Below are positions 15,694 through 24,269 of a stretch of 64,000 nucleotides of DNA, in pieces. Positions within the stretch are counted from its first letter, which is position 1; every line of letters starts with the position of its first letter. The stretch is from Archangium lansingense (GTDB lineage Bacteria; Myxococcota; Myxococcia; Myxococcales; Myxococcaceae). The position numbers were made by a program, and so were the translations under genes. Under the pieces are notes generated by a model. That model did not search any database and had not been told where the DNA came from. It worked only from the letters and a program-made list of their open reading frames with translations. Where the stretch lies: assembly GCF_026626635.1 (NCBI RefSeq), contig NZ_JAPNKA010000001.1:3472001-3536000 (forward strand), read 5' to 3'.

Positions 15694-16490
15694 AGCCTGG
15701 CCGCTGGGGCTCGCTGTCCGAGGTGGTGGCCTCCATCCCCGACGGGTCGTGGTTGGCCACCGGGGGTTTCATGCTGGGCCGCGCGCCCATGGCGATGGTG
15801 CTGGAGCTGATCGCCCAGGGCCGCAAGGACCTCAAGCTCATCTCGCTGCCCAACCCTCTGCCTGCCGAGTTCCTGGTGGCGGGGGGCTGCCTGTCGCGGG
15901 TGGAGCTGCCCTTCGGAGCGCTGAACCTGGAGAACCGGGTGCGGCCCATGCCTTGCCTCAAGCGGGCCATCGAGCAGGGGCGCATCGACTGGCGCGAGCA
16001 TGACGGCTATCGCGTCGTCCAGCGGCTGCGCGCTGCGGCCATGGGAGTGCCCTTCCTGCCCGCGCCGGACGCGGACGTGTCCGAGCTGGCCGACGCCGAG
16101 CCGCTCCAGGTCGTCGTGGATCCCTTCACGGGGAAGTCGGTGCCGGTCGAGCAGGCCTTCTATCCGGATGTGGCGCTCATCCACGCGCGCGCGGCGGACG
16201 AGCGGGGCAACCTGTTCATCGAGGACCCCACGACGGACCTGCTGGTTGCGGGCGCGGCTCGCCGGGTGCTGGCGACGGCCGAGGAGCGTGTGTCTCGGCT
16301 CCCCCGAGTGACGATTCCTGGCTTCCAGGTGGAGCGTGTTGCCCTGGTCCGTCAGGGAGCGCTGCCCACCGGTTGCGCCGGGCTGTACCCGCACGACGAC
16401 GCGATGCTGGCGGACTACCTCTCGCTGGCCGAGGCCGGGCGGGAAGCGGAGTTCCTCAACGCGCTCCTCCAGACGCGGAGGGCGGCATGA
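15690..16490 (+). CDS. aibA: Alternative isovaleryl-CoA synthesis decarboxylase, subunit AibA
   Basis: A 266-residue protein of the class I CoA-transferase (glutaconate CoA-transferase) alpha-subunit type. The CoA-binding loop is ATGGFMLGRAPMAM, and the HARAADERGNLFIED segment is typical of the family. In myxobacteria AibA and AibB together do not transfer CoA but decarboxylate 3-methylglutaconyl-CoA to 3,3-dimethylacrylyl-CoA, giving a leucine-independent route to isovaleryl-CoA. The assignment depends on the operon order aibR-aibA-aibB-aibC-mvaS. Start and stop overlap their neighbours as ATGA, so translation is coupled. Confidence 0.9.
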   Translation: MKPGRWGSLSEVVASIPDGSWLATGGFMLGRAPMAMVLELIAQGRKDLKLISLPNPLPAEFLVAGGCLSRVELPFGALNLENRVRPMPCLKRAIEQGRIDWREHDGYRVVQRLRAAAMGVPFLPAPDADVSELADAEPLQVVVDPFTGKSVPVEQAFYPDVALIHARAADERGNLFIEDPTTDLLVAGAARRVLATAEERVSRLPRVTIPGFQVERVALVRQGALPTGCAGLYPHDDAMLADYLSLAEAGREAEFLNALLQTRRAA

Positions 16491-17227
16491 GGACGGAAAC
16501 CGACGTGACGCCCGCGGAGCTGGTCGTCTCGCTGCTCGCCCAGGAGATCGACGATGGGGACGTGGTGGCCACCGGAGTTGCCTCGCCGCTGGCCATTCTC
16601 GCCATCGCGGTGGCCCGAGCCACTCACGCGCCCGGACTGACGTACCTGGCGTGTGTCGGCTCGCTGGATCCAGAGCTGCCCACCCTGTACCCCTCGTCCG
16701 AGGACCTCGGTTACCTGGAGGGGCGCTCGGCGGAGGTCACCATCCCGGACCTCTTCGACCATGCGCGGCGAGGGCGGGTGGACACCGTCTTCTTCGGGGC
16801 CGCGGAGGTGGATGCCCTGGGCCGGACGAACATGACGGCCTCGGGCAGCCTGGAGCGACCGCGGAGCAAGTTCCCGGGTGTGGCGGGGGCGGCCACGCTG
16901 CGGCAGTGGGTGCGCCGGCCGGTGCTGGTGGTGCCTCGTCAATCGCGCCGCAACCTCGTGCCCGAGGTGCAGGTTGCGACCACGCGGGATGAGCGCCGCC
17001 CGGTGAAGCTCATCTCCGACCTGGGTGTCTTCGAGCTCGGGGCGGGCGGGGCCCGGTTGCTGGCCCGTCATCCCTGGGTGGAGCTGGACGCCATCCACGA
17101 GCGCACTGGCTTCTCCTTCGAGGTGGAGGAGCCGCTGCCCGTCACTCCGCTCCCGGATGCGCGCACCGTGTCTGCCATTCGCGCCATTGATGCCCGAGGC
17201 CTCCGCGACCAGCTCGTGGGCGCCTGA
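16487..17227 (+). CDS. aibB: Alternative isovaleryl-CoA synthesis decarboxylase, subunit AibB
   Basis: A 246-residue partner of AibA with the CoA-transferase beta-subunit fold (VATGVASPLAILAI, TVFFGAAEVDALGRTNM, LISDLGVFEL). In ordinary class I CoA-transferases this subunit carries a catalytic glutamate. Here the equivalent early strand reads LTYLACVGSLDP with Cys56, which fits a decarboxylase rather than a transferase. Overlap with aibA (ATGA) suggests stoichiometric synthesis. A gap of 48 bases separates it from aibC. Confidence 0.9.
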   Translation: MRTETDVTPAELVVSLLAQEIDDGDVVATGVASPLAILAIAVARATHAPGLTYLACVGSLDPELPTLYPSSEDLGYLEGRSAEVTIPDLFDHARRGRVDTVFFGAAEVDALGRTNMTASGSLERPRSKFPGVAGAATLRQWVRRPVLVVPRQSRRNLVPEVQVATTRDERRPVKLISDLGVFELGAGGARLLARHPWVELDAIHERTGFSFEVEEPLPVTPLPDARTVSAIRAIDARGLRDQLVGA

Positions 17228-17275
17228 GTTCTCCATACCCAGACAGAGTGTCTTTACCGGTCAGGGAGTCCCCCC

Positions 17276-18316
17276 ATGAAGGCTGTCGTGTTGCGTGAGT
17301 TTGGTGAAGCGAGCAATTTGAAGCTGGAGTCCGTGCCCGACCCCCGGCCGGGACGAGGCGAGGTGCTCATCCGTGTCCATGCCTGCGGCGTCTGCTACCA
17401 CGACGTCATCAACCGCCGGGGCAACCTGCCGCGCACCCACGTGCCCGCCATTCTCGGCCACGAGGCCGCTGGCGAGGTGGTGGAGGTGGGCCCGGACACG
17501 CCGGGGTGGAAGGTGGGGGACCGGGTGGCCACGCTGCAGCGGCTCTCGTGTGGCGAGTGCGCGCTGTGCAAGAGCGGCCGCAACAGTCTGTGCAAGAAGG
17601 ACAACCGCTTCTTCGGAGAGGAGATCTCCGGAGGCTACGCGCAGTACATGACGGCGCCGGTGGCGGGGCTGGGCCGGGTGCCCGCGAACCTGCCTTGGCC
17701 GGTGGCCGCCACGGTGTGCTGCACCTTGGGCACGGCCGTGCACACGGTGAGGACGCGCGGACGGGTGCGGGACGGAGAGACGGTGCTCATCACCGGGGCG
17801 AGCGGAGGCGTGGGGCTCGCGGCGGTGCAGCTGGCGAAGCTGGACGGAGCGCGCGTCATCGCGGTGACGTCCGGTGAGGCCAAGGTGCAGGCGCTGCGCG
17901 AGGCGGGAGCGGATGAGGTCATTGTCTCGCGCGGGTTGGACTTCGCGTCCGAGGCGCGCAAGCGCACGGGAGGCGAGGGCGTCAATGTGGCCATCGAGAT
18001 CGTCGGCAGCGTGACCTTCGGGCAGACGCTGAAGGCGATGGCGCCGGGCGGTCGGGTGGTGGTGGTGGGCAACCTGGAGACGGGCACGGTGGACCTGAAC
18101 CCGGGCCTGGTCATCGTGAAGGAGCTGGAGATCCTCGGGGCGTATGCCACCACGCGCGAGGAGCTGGACGAGTCGCTGCGGCTGGTGGCCGATGGGAAGA
18201 TCCGTCCCTTCGTGTCGGAGGCGGTGCCGCTGGCGGAGGCGGGGAGGGCGCACTTCCGGCTGGAGAACCGCGAGGTGGCGGGCCGGTTGGTGTTGGTTCC
18301 CCCCGAGCTGCAGTGA
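17276..18316 (+). CDS. aibC: Medium-chain dehydrogenase AibC (dimethylacrylyl-CoA reductase)
   Basis: A 346-residue MDR-superfamily oxidoreductase. It has the catalytic-zinc region HACGVCYHDVINRRG and GHEAAGEVVEVG, four structural-zinc cysteines (SCGECALCKSGRNSLC), and the NADP fold ITGASGGVGLAAVQLAK. In the myxobacterial aib pathway this enzyme reduces 3,3-dimethylacrylyl-CoA to isovaleryl-CoA. By sequence alone it would be called a zinc-binding alcohol dehydrogenase; the specific role comes from the operon. The gene is followed after 23 bases by mvaS. Confidence 0.88.
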   Translation: MKAVVLREFGEASNLKLESVPDPRPGRGEVLIRVHACGVCYHDVINRRGNLPRTHVPAILGHEAAGEVVEVGPDTPGWKVGDRVATLQRLSCGECALCKSGRNSLCKKDNRFFGEEISGGYAQYMTAPVAGLGRVPANLPWPVAATVCCTLGTAVHTVRTRGRVRDGETVLITGASGGVGLAAVQLAKLDGARVIAVTSGEAKVQALREAGADEVIVSRGLDFASEARKRTGGEGVNVAIEIVGSVTFGQTLKAMAPGGRVVVVGNLETGTVDLNPGLVIVKELEILGAYATTREELDESLRLVADGKIRPFVSEAVPLAEAGRAHFRLENREVAGRLVLVPPELQ

Positions 18317-18339
18317 GTCCACGAGGCAAGGAGCTTTCC

Positions 18340-19593
18340 ATGAAGAAGCAGGTTGGAATCGAGGCGCTGGCCATCGCGGTACCCCGCCGCTACGTGGACA
18401 TCGAGGATCTGGCCCGAGCGAGGGGCGTGGAGCCCGCGAAGTACACGGCGGGACTGGGCGCGAAGGAGATGGCGGTGGCGGATCCGGGCGAGGACTCGGT
18501 GGCGCTCGCCGCGAGCGCCGTGTCCCGGCTCATCCAGCGCCACGGCGTGGACCCGTCCCGCGTGGGCATGCTGGTGGTGGGCACGGAGACGGGCGTGGAC
18601 CACTCGAAGCCGGTGGCCTCGCACGTCCAGGGGCTGCTGAAGCTGCCGCGGTCGATGCGGACCTTCGATGCCCAGCACGCCTGCTACGGCGGCACCGCGG
18701 GGCTGATGGCGGCCACCGAGTGGATTGCCTCCGGCGCGGGGGCGGGTCGCTCGGCCATCGTGGTGTGCTCGGACATCGCGCGCTACGGGCTGAACACCGC
18801 GGGCGAGCCCACCCAGGGCGGTGGCGCGGTGGCCCTGCTGGTGTCGGAGCAGCCGGACCTGCTCGCTCTGGACATCGGGCTGAACGGCGTGTGCTCCGTG
18901 GATGTGTATGACTTCTGGCGGCCGCTCGGCCGGCGGGAGGCGGTGGTGGACGGGCACTACTCCATCAGCTGCTACCTGGATGCGCTCTCGGGGGCGTACC
19001 GCGGCTGGCGCGAGCGCGCGATGGCGCACGAGGTGGTGCGCTGGGGCGATTCACTTCCCGGCGAGCAACTCGCGCGCATCCTCTACCACGTGCCTTTCTG
19101 CAAGATGGCCCGCAAGGCCCACACCCAGTTGCGACTGTGCGACCTGGAGGACGCACCGGGCGCCCAGGACAGCACTCCGGCAGCGCGCGAGGAGGCCGCG
19201 AAGTCCTCGGCCAGCTACGAGGCGCAGGTGGCGTCGTCGCTGGGGCTCAACGCCCGTATCGGCAATGTCTACACCGCCTCGCTCTACCTGGCGCTCGCGG
19301 GCCTGCTGCACGACGAGGGCGCCGCGCTGGCGGGTAAGCGCATTGGCCTGCTGTCCTACGGCAGCGGCTGTTGCGCGGAGTTCTACTCGGGCGTGGTGGG
19401 GGAGGGGGCCGCGCGGCGGATGGCCCAGTCGGACGTGGAGTCGGTGCTCGCGAAGCGGGAGCGCGTCTCGATAGAGGAGTACGAGCGCATCATGAGGCTC
19501 GCCTCGGACGCGCCGGAGCCGCTGACGCCGGCCCCGGGGGAGTTCCGCCTCACGGAGATCCGCGAGCACCGCCGCATCTACGCCGCCGGCTGA
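18340..19593 (+). CDS. mvaS: Hydroxymethylglutaryl-CoA synthase
   Basis: A 417-residue thiolase-fold HMG-CoA synthase that condenses acetyl-CoA with acetoacetyl-CoA. The nucleophile is Cys115 in DAQHACYGGT, with the acid Glu83 in GTETGVDHSK and the histidine region YHVPFCKMARKAH. The ending SYGSGCCAEFYSG is typical. In the aib context it supplies HMG-CoA, which a dehydratase encoded elsewhere converts to 3-methylglutaconyl-CoA for AibA/AibB. The ATG at 18340 has AAGGAG upstream. It is the last gene of the operon. Confidence 0.93.
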   Translation: MKKQVGIEALAIAVPRRYVDIEDLARARGVEPAKYTAGLGAKEMAVADPGEDSVALAASAVSRLIQRHGVDPSRVGMLVVGTETGVDHSKPVASHVQGLLKLPRSMRTFDAQHACYGGTAGLMAATEWIASGAGAGRSAIVVCSDIARYGLNTAGEPTQGGGAVALLVSEQPDLLALDIGLNGVCSVDVYDFWRPLGRREAVVDGHYSISCYLDALSGAYRGWRERAMAHEVVRWGDSLPGEQLARILYHVPFCKMARKAHTQLRLCDLEDAPGAQDSTPAAREEAAKSSASYEAQVASSLGLNARIGNVYTASLYLALAGLLHDEGAALAGKRIGLLSYGSGCCAEFYSGVVGEGAARRMAQSDVESVLAKRERVSIEEYERIMRLASDAPEPLTPAPGEFRLTEIREHRRIYAAG

Positions 19594-19759
19594 GCGCCCC
19601 GAGGGCATGCCCCAACCGCCACTGCCAGACACTCACCACCCACCTGTATGGGATGGTGAGTCCTGTCGGAAAGGGAGGGGCAGCCACCCGCTGGTTGCTG
19701 ACGTGATGCTTACCTTTCCAGCGGAACGGACCTGAAGGTTGGCCGTCCATGAGGGGGGC

Positions 19760-20950
19760 ATGATGTCTCGATTCGTGAAAGCCATGACGGCCCTGTCGGG
19801 CCTGTTCTTGATGGTGGCGTGGTCCACTCCGAAGAAGGTGGACCTGTTGGTCAGCCGGAACACCAATAGCAGCGTGCTGCGTTTCGACGGGAAGACGGGG
19901 GCGTTTGTCAGCGTCTTCGTCTCCCCTGGCAGTGGCGGTGTGCAGAACCTCGCGGGCATGACGTACGGCCCGGATGACAACCTCTACATCGCGAGCTTCG
20001 ACAGCAGGAACGTGCTGCGCTTCGACGGAAGGACGGGGGCGTTCATCGACGACTTCGTTCCTCCCGGCAGCGGTGGCCTCGGGACGCCGAACGACCTGAT
20101 CTTCGGCCCCGACGGCAATCTGTACGTCAGCGATGGCTTCTTCGGCACCAACAGCGTGCTGCGCTACGACGGGGAGACAGGCGAGTTCCTGGATGTGTTC
20201 GCCTCGGGTGGAGGGCTGGTGGTGCCACACCATCTGGAGTTCGGCCCCGATGGCAACCTCTACGTCGAGAGCATCCTGTCCGACAGCATCCTGCGCTACG
20301 ACGGGGAGACGGGTGCTCCGCTGCCTGCTCCGGGACAGCCCGGGGCCGTGTTCATCAGCGGTGTCGACAGCGTCTCGATGACCTTCGGACCCGATGGAAA
20401 CCTGTATGCCGCCACGCTCGCGAACGAGGTGCTGCGCTTCGACGGCAGGACAGGCGCGTTCATCGATGTGTTCGTGCCGCTCGGGAGCGGCGGGCTGACC
20501 TTCGCCGGGGATCTCCTCTTTGGCACCGACCGCAACCTGTACGTGACGAACTTCCTGAACGGCGAGGTGCTGCGCTTCGACGGCAGGACAGGCTCCTTCC
20601 TCGGTGCCTTCGTGCCCGCGGGCAGTGGTGGCCTGGAGCGGCCGATTCCCCTGACGTTCATGCTCTTCGACAACGATCGGGATGGCGTGAACGACAATGA
20701 CGATGAGTGCCTGCTCTCGGATCTCCGCTTCAAGGTCGACACCGGCTCTGGCCCGACCCGCATCAAGAACACCGTGAACTCCAAGGGATGCTCCATCCAG
20801 GATCGGGTAAATGCCCGAGCCAGGTCGGCGAAGAACCACGGCCACTACGTGAGGTGCATCGAGTCCCTCGCCAAGAGCATGAACTCCCTCACCTGCTCCC
20901 AGCGCGAGGAGATGATCGACGGGGCCGAGCGGAGCAGGATCGGGTACTGA
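19760..20950 (+). CDS. Secreted beta-propeller (NHL/Vgb-like) repeat protein with calcium-type loop
   Basis: A 396-residue exported protein. After a signal peptide (MMSRFVKAMTALSGLFLMVAW) it has about six repeats of roughly 45 residues built on VLRFDGKTGAFVSVFV ... LAGMTYGPDDNLYIAS, which should form a single propeller. The C-terminal part has FDNDRDGVNDNDDEC, a thrombospondin type 3-like Asp-rich calcium loop, and a final Cys-containing helical tail. No catalytic residues are evident. Such propellers bind ligands or form surface scaffolds. ATG 19760 (or ATG 19763) was chosen because it begins the signal peptide. It is a monocistronic unit with its own terminator. Confidence 0.78.
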   Translation: MMSRFVKAMTALSGLFLMVAWSTPKKVDLLVSRNTNSSVLRFDGKTGAFVSVFVSPGSGGVQNLAGMTYGPDDNLYIASFDSRNVLRFDGRTGAFIDDFVPPGSGGLGTPNDLIFGPDGNLYVSDGFFGTNSVLRYDGETGEFLDVFASGGGLVVPHHLEFGPDGNLYVESILSDSILRYDGETGAPLPAPGQPGAVFISGVDSVSMTFGPDGNLYAATLANEVLRFDGRTGAFIDVFVPLGSGGLTFAGDLLFGTDRNLYVTNFLNGEVLRFDGRTGSFLGAFVPAGSGGLERPIPLTFMLFDNDRDGVNDNDDECLLSDLRFKVDTGSGPTRIKNTVNSKGCSIQDRVNARARSAKNHGHYVRCIESLAKSMNSLTCSQREEMIDGAERSRIGY

Positions 20951-20976
20951 CGCTCGAGGTAGGAGCGCCTTGGAAA

Positions 20977-21007
20977 GGGAGGCCCCCGCTTCACGCGAGG
21001 GCCTCCC
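20977..21007 (+). terminator. Stem-loop after the propeller gene
   Basis: A 9-base perfect stem GGGAGGCCC / GGGCCTCCC with a 13-base loop lies 26 bases after the stop. It is not followed by a strong T-run. It probably ends transcription before the MaoC-like gene. Confidence 0.6.
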
Positions 21008-21129
21008 GCGTCACTTTGGCGGGATGAGGGGCCTACGGCTCCCGTAGAAATAAAAACTCGACATCCATGCCGGGTGCTCACTACGAGACGAACTCGTTCG
21101 AATACCCAGACACCGCAGGAGTCACCCCC

Positions 21130-22029
21130 GTGTCCGTCTCTCCGCCCGTCCTCGAGCTCGCCGCACCTCCGTCACTCGCCGTGGAGTTGTTGCGCGCCGC
21201 CGTGGCCCGCCGCCCTGCGCGCCCGGGCGAGGTGCCCCGGCTCGAAGTGCGCCTGCGTCACTTCACGCCGGACCCGCGACAGCTCGTGCTCTACCGCGAG
21301 GTGTGCGGCTTCCCGGCGGATGGTCACCTGCCGCTGCCCTTTCCCCAGGTGCTCGCCGCTCCGCTCCATCTCGTCTTGCTCAACCGCCCCGAGTTCCCCT
21401 ACCGGCTGCTCGGGATGATCCACGTGCGCAACCACATCCGGCAGTACCGCCGGTTGGCGGAGGGGGCTTCTCTGTCCGTGCTCGCGTGGGTGGAGGGCCA
21501 GCGCGAGGTCCGGCAGGGCCGCGAGTTGGACCTCCACACCCAGGTGGAGGAGGGCGGGGCGGTGGTGTGGAGCGCCGTCACCACCATGCTGCGCCGCCTG
21601 CCCGGCACTGGCGAGCGTTCACGCGAGGAGCGGCCCGCGGGCTCCACGGCCCCCGCCTCGGAGGAGGACGCGCTGTTCGCTAACAGCCGTCCTGCTCCCT
21701 GGACGGTGCCCGAGGACACCGGTCGGCGCTACGCGCGGGCCTCCGGGGATTACAACCCCATCCACCTGCACGCCCTCACGGCACGCCCCTTCGGGTTCCC
21801 GCGAGCCATCGCGCACGGCATGTGGACGGTGGGCCGCTGTGTGGCGGAGCTGGGCGAAGCGGCGGATGCGCCTGCCCTCATACTCACCTCGAATTTCCGT
21901 CGCCCGCTCCTGTTGCCCTCGCGCGTGGTATTCCAGACAGCGGCGCAGCGAGACGGCACGGTCGCCTACCGCGTGAAGTCCGAAGACGGCCAGCCGCACG
22001 TCGTGGGCCAACTGACGCCCGGGACGTAG
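21130..22029 (+). CDS. MaoC-like dehydratase / hot-dog fold protein
   Basis: A 299-residue double hot-dog protein. The C-terminal half has the hydratase-2 signature YARASGDYNPIHLHALTARP followed by AIAHGMWTVGR, with the Asp and His expected at the active site. The N-terminal half is a degenerate second hot-dog unit. Such proteins hydrate trans-2-enoyl-CoA or act on acyl carriers in fatty-acid or polyketide metabolism. The GTG at 21130 was preferred because GCAGGAG lies 8 bases before it; an ATG at 21067 lacks a ribosome site. It is 10 bases before a membrane protein gene. Confidence 0.8.
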   Translation: MSVSPPVLELAAPPSLAVELLRAAVARRPARPGEVPRLEVRLRHFTPDPRQLVLYREVCGFPADGHLPLPFPQVLAAPLHLVLLNRPEFPYRLLGMIHVRNHIRQYRRLAEGASLSVLAWVEGQREVRQGRELDLHTQVEEGGAVVWSAVTTMLRRLPGTGERSREERPAGSTAPASEEDALFANSRPAPWTVPEDTGRRYARASGDYNPIHLHALTARPFGFPRAIAHGMWTVGRCVAELGEAADAPALILTSNFRRPLLLPSRVVFQTAAQRDGTVAYRVKSEDGQPHVVGQLTPGT

Positions 22030-22039
22030 ACATGAGGAA

Positions 22040-22525
22040 ATGAAGATGGAAACGGCGGCTCAATCCAACACGACGGCGGCTCGGGCATTCCCTGGCGCGC
22101 GATGGTTCCGCGTGGCGTCCTGGATGCACGTCATGGTTGCGCTCGGGCATATGCTCGGCAACTTCGGCCCTGGCCGGCAGGTTCCGACTCCCGAGGAGTC
22201 GAGGGTCTACGACGCGATGGCGCAGTTGACGATGCGGTTCCCGGGGCCGCGCCACACCCTGATGGATTTCGCCACCGGCTGGAGCGTGTCCATGGGGCTG
22301 CTCTACCTGGGCTTCGGGGCCGTGAACCTCATGCTCGAGCACGCGCTGCGCAAGGAGGGCCGAGGCGTTCCCTCCGCGGTGTCCGCCGTCAACGTGCTGG
22401 TCTCGCTCGCCGGGCTGATCGTGGCCGCGCTCTACTTCTCTCCGCCGCCGCTGCCGTTCCTGGCGGCCGCGGTGAGCTGCTTCGGCGTCGCCTGGATGCG
22501 CTCGCGTCAGGCCGCGCCGAGGTAA
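22040..22525 (+). CDS. Small integral membrane protein
   Basis: A 161-residue protein with about four hydrophobic helices: near 26-43 (VASWMHVMVALGHMLGNF), 75-95 (TGWSVSMGLLYLGFGAVNLML), 110-130 (SAVNVLVSLAGLIVAALYF) and 137-153. A histidine-containing first helix and a HTLMD segment recur in related uncharacterised membrane proteins. I do not recognise a function. It follows the MaoC-like gene by 10 bases and is probably co-transcribed. Confidence 0.7.
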   Translation: MKMETAAQSNTTAARAFPGARWFRVASWMHVMVALGHMLGNFGPGRQVPTPEESRVYDAMAQLTMRFPGPRHTLMDFATGWSVSMGLLYLGFGAVNLMLEHALRKEGRGVPSAVSAVNVLVSLAGLIVAALYFSPPPLPFLAAAVSCFGVAWMRSRQAAPR

Positions 22526-22739
22526 TCGGCCGAGAAGAGTTGATCGCGGTGGGAACACTGTTCGAGAACCTGCGCGAGACCGATAACGATCCCCATCTCT
22601 CCCCACTCGCGCGGCGTGAGCCATCCCCGGCCTTGCCGGCGAGCGGACCTGAAGAGCTCGCTCGCCGGGTGGCGGAGTTGGAGACGGTGGTGGCGAAGCC
22701 AGAGGGCAGCAACCCACCACCGAAGGGGTGAAGCGTTCG

Positions 22740-24269
22740 TCAGCGGAGGTTCCACTTCTGATTCAAGGTGCCGGCGCACTCCCAGAGCTGCAGACGGGCG
22801 CCGCTGGCCGAGTTCCATTCCTTGATGTCCACGCACTTGTTGGCCTGCGGGTTCACGAGGTCACCCGCGCCGCTCAGCACGAACTGCTGCGCCGGGTTGC
22901 CATTGCAGGCCACGAGCTGGATGACGGCGCCGTTGTCGCGCGAGCCCCAGGCCACGTCCATGCACTTGCCGAGCGCCCGGACGGTGCCATCGGAGTAAAA
23001 GGTCCAGCTCTGGGCGCCGGTGCCATTGCAGTCCCACATCTGGAGCGGGGTGCCGTCGTTGGTGTTCGAGTTGGGAATGTCGATGCACTTGCCATTCCAG
23101 TTCGAGACGATGGCCCGGCCGCCCGTGGTGGTGAGCGTGAGGCCATAGGTGGCGAGGATGGGCCGGAGCGGCTGGAAGAACGTGGTGCCGCCCGTGGAGC
23201 AGTTCCCCGAGCCACCCGAGGTCACGCCCTGGGCCTGGTCACCGGAGAGCCAGGAGCCGCCGGAGTCGCCGCCCTCGCAGCAGGCGTTGCTCTGGGTGAG
23301 GCCGTAGACGGCGCCCTGGGCGTAGTTGACGGTGACGTTCTTGGCCTGGATGACGCCGCAGCGCCAGCCGGTCGTGGAGCCGGACCGACAGACAGAGGCG
23401 CCCACGGGGGCCTCATTGGAGCCGGCGACGTTGGCGATGCCGCCCGCGTAGTTGTTCACCCAGGGGCGCGAGGCCCAGGAGGAGTTCACCTGGACCCAGC
23501 CGTAGTCGTTACCGGGGAAGGTCGAGCCGCGCACGGTGCCTTGGGCCACGCCGTTGGAGCCGGAGGTGGTGGTGCCCACGCCGCCACAGTGGCCCGCGGT
23601 GACGAAGCCTCCGTTGACGGAGAAGCCAATCGAGCAGCGCGCGTTGCCCGGGTAGTAGGCATCTCCGCCGCGCAGATCGTACATGGTGCGGGGCTCCTCA
23701 TTCGAGGTGACCACGCGGACCGAGCCGTCGGCCGCGCCGCTGTCGGCGATGAACTTGCCGATGCTCGACAGGGCCGGGTCCCGGGCGAACACGACGACGC
23801 TGTTGGTGACAGGGTCGACGTACCATCCATGGATGGTCCGGTCGGCGCGCTTGGCGTTGCGGTCCAGCGCCGACTTCACCTTGTCGAGCTGCTTCTCGCT
23901 CCGGGCGACCCGCCGGGGCTCGGCCCCGAGGCTACGCACATAGCGGGCGCTGGCCTCGTCGGTGACGCCGACGATGAGCGTGCTGCCGTCCTCGTTCAGC
24001 CAGGCGCCGCCGAACGTGGTGCCCAGGTTCTCGCGCACCTTCTTCTCGAGGTGGGCGGCCGCCGCTTCGGAGGCCAGCCGGCGCCGGGCCTGCTCGCCGT
24101 TGAGCCCGAGGTCCCGCTGCATCGCGGAGAGGAGCTCCGGCGACGCGTCCGGCGTGGCCACGGCCTCCTCGGAGGGGGCGGCCACGGCGGTGGCGGGGAT
24201 GAGCGAGAGGGTAGCGGGTGCGGCGAACAGCGCCGTCGCGAGGGTCAGGGTGGTGAATCTGCGGTTCAT
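22740..24269 (-). CDS. Secreted streptogrisin/alpha-lytic-type serine protease with ricin-B lectin tail
   Basis: A 509-residue precursor. The signal peptide is MNRRFTTLTLATALFAAPATLSLIPATAVA. A propeptide of about 165 residues follows, of the alpha-lytic protease type that assists folding. The catalytic domain (about 200-378) shows the S1 triad His227 (FVTAGHCGG), Asp255 (GNDYGWVQV) and Ser336 (CCEGGDSGGSW). A ricin-type beta-trefoil (385-509) with QxW-like motifs (PLQMWDC, LQLWECAG, LNQKW) should bind sugars and may target prey walls or polysaccharide. A ribosome site GGAAG precedes the ATG at 24269. The role in predation is inferred. Confidence 0.93.
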   Translation of the reverse strand: MNRRFTTLTLATALFAAPATLSLIPATAVAAPSEEAVATPDASPELLSAMQRDLGLNGEQARRRLASEAAAAHLEKKVRENLGTTFGGAWLNEDGSTLIVGVTDEASARYVRSLGAEPRRVARSEKQLDKVKSALDRNAKRADRTIHGWYVDPVTNSVVVFARDPALSSIGKFIADSGAADGSVRVVTSNEEPRTMYDLRGGDAYYPGNARCSIGFSVNGGFVTAGHCGGVGTTTSGSNGVAQGTVRGSTFPGNDYGWVQVNSSWASRPWVNNYAGGIANVAGSNEAPVGASVCRSGSTTGWRCGVIQAKNVTVNYAQGAVYGLTQSNACCEGGDSGGSWLSGDQAQGVTSGGSGNCSTGGTTFFQPLRPILATYGLTLTTTGGRAIVSNWNGKCIDIPNSNTNDGTPLQMWDCNGTGAQSWTFYSDGTVRALGKCMDVAWGSRDNGAVIQLVACNGNPAQQFVLSGAGDLVNPQANKCVDIKEWNSASGARLQLWECAGTLNQKWNLR

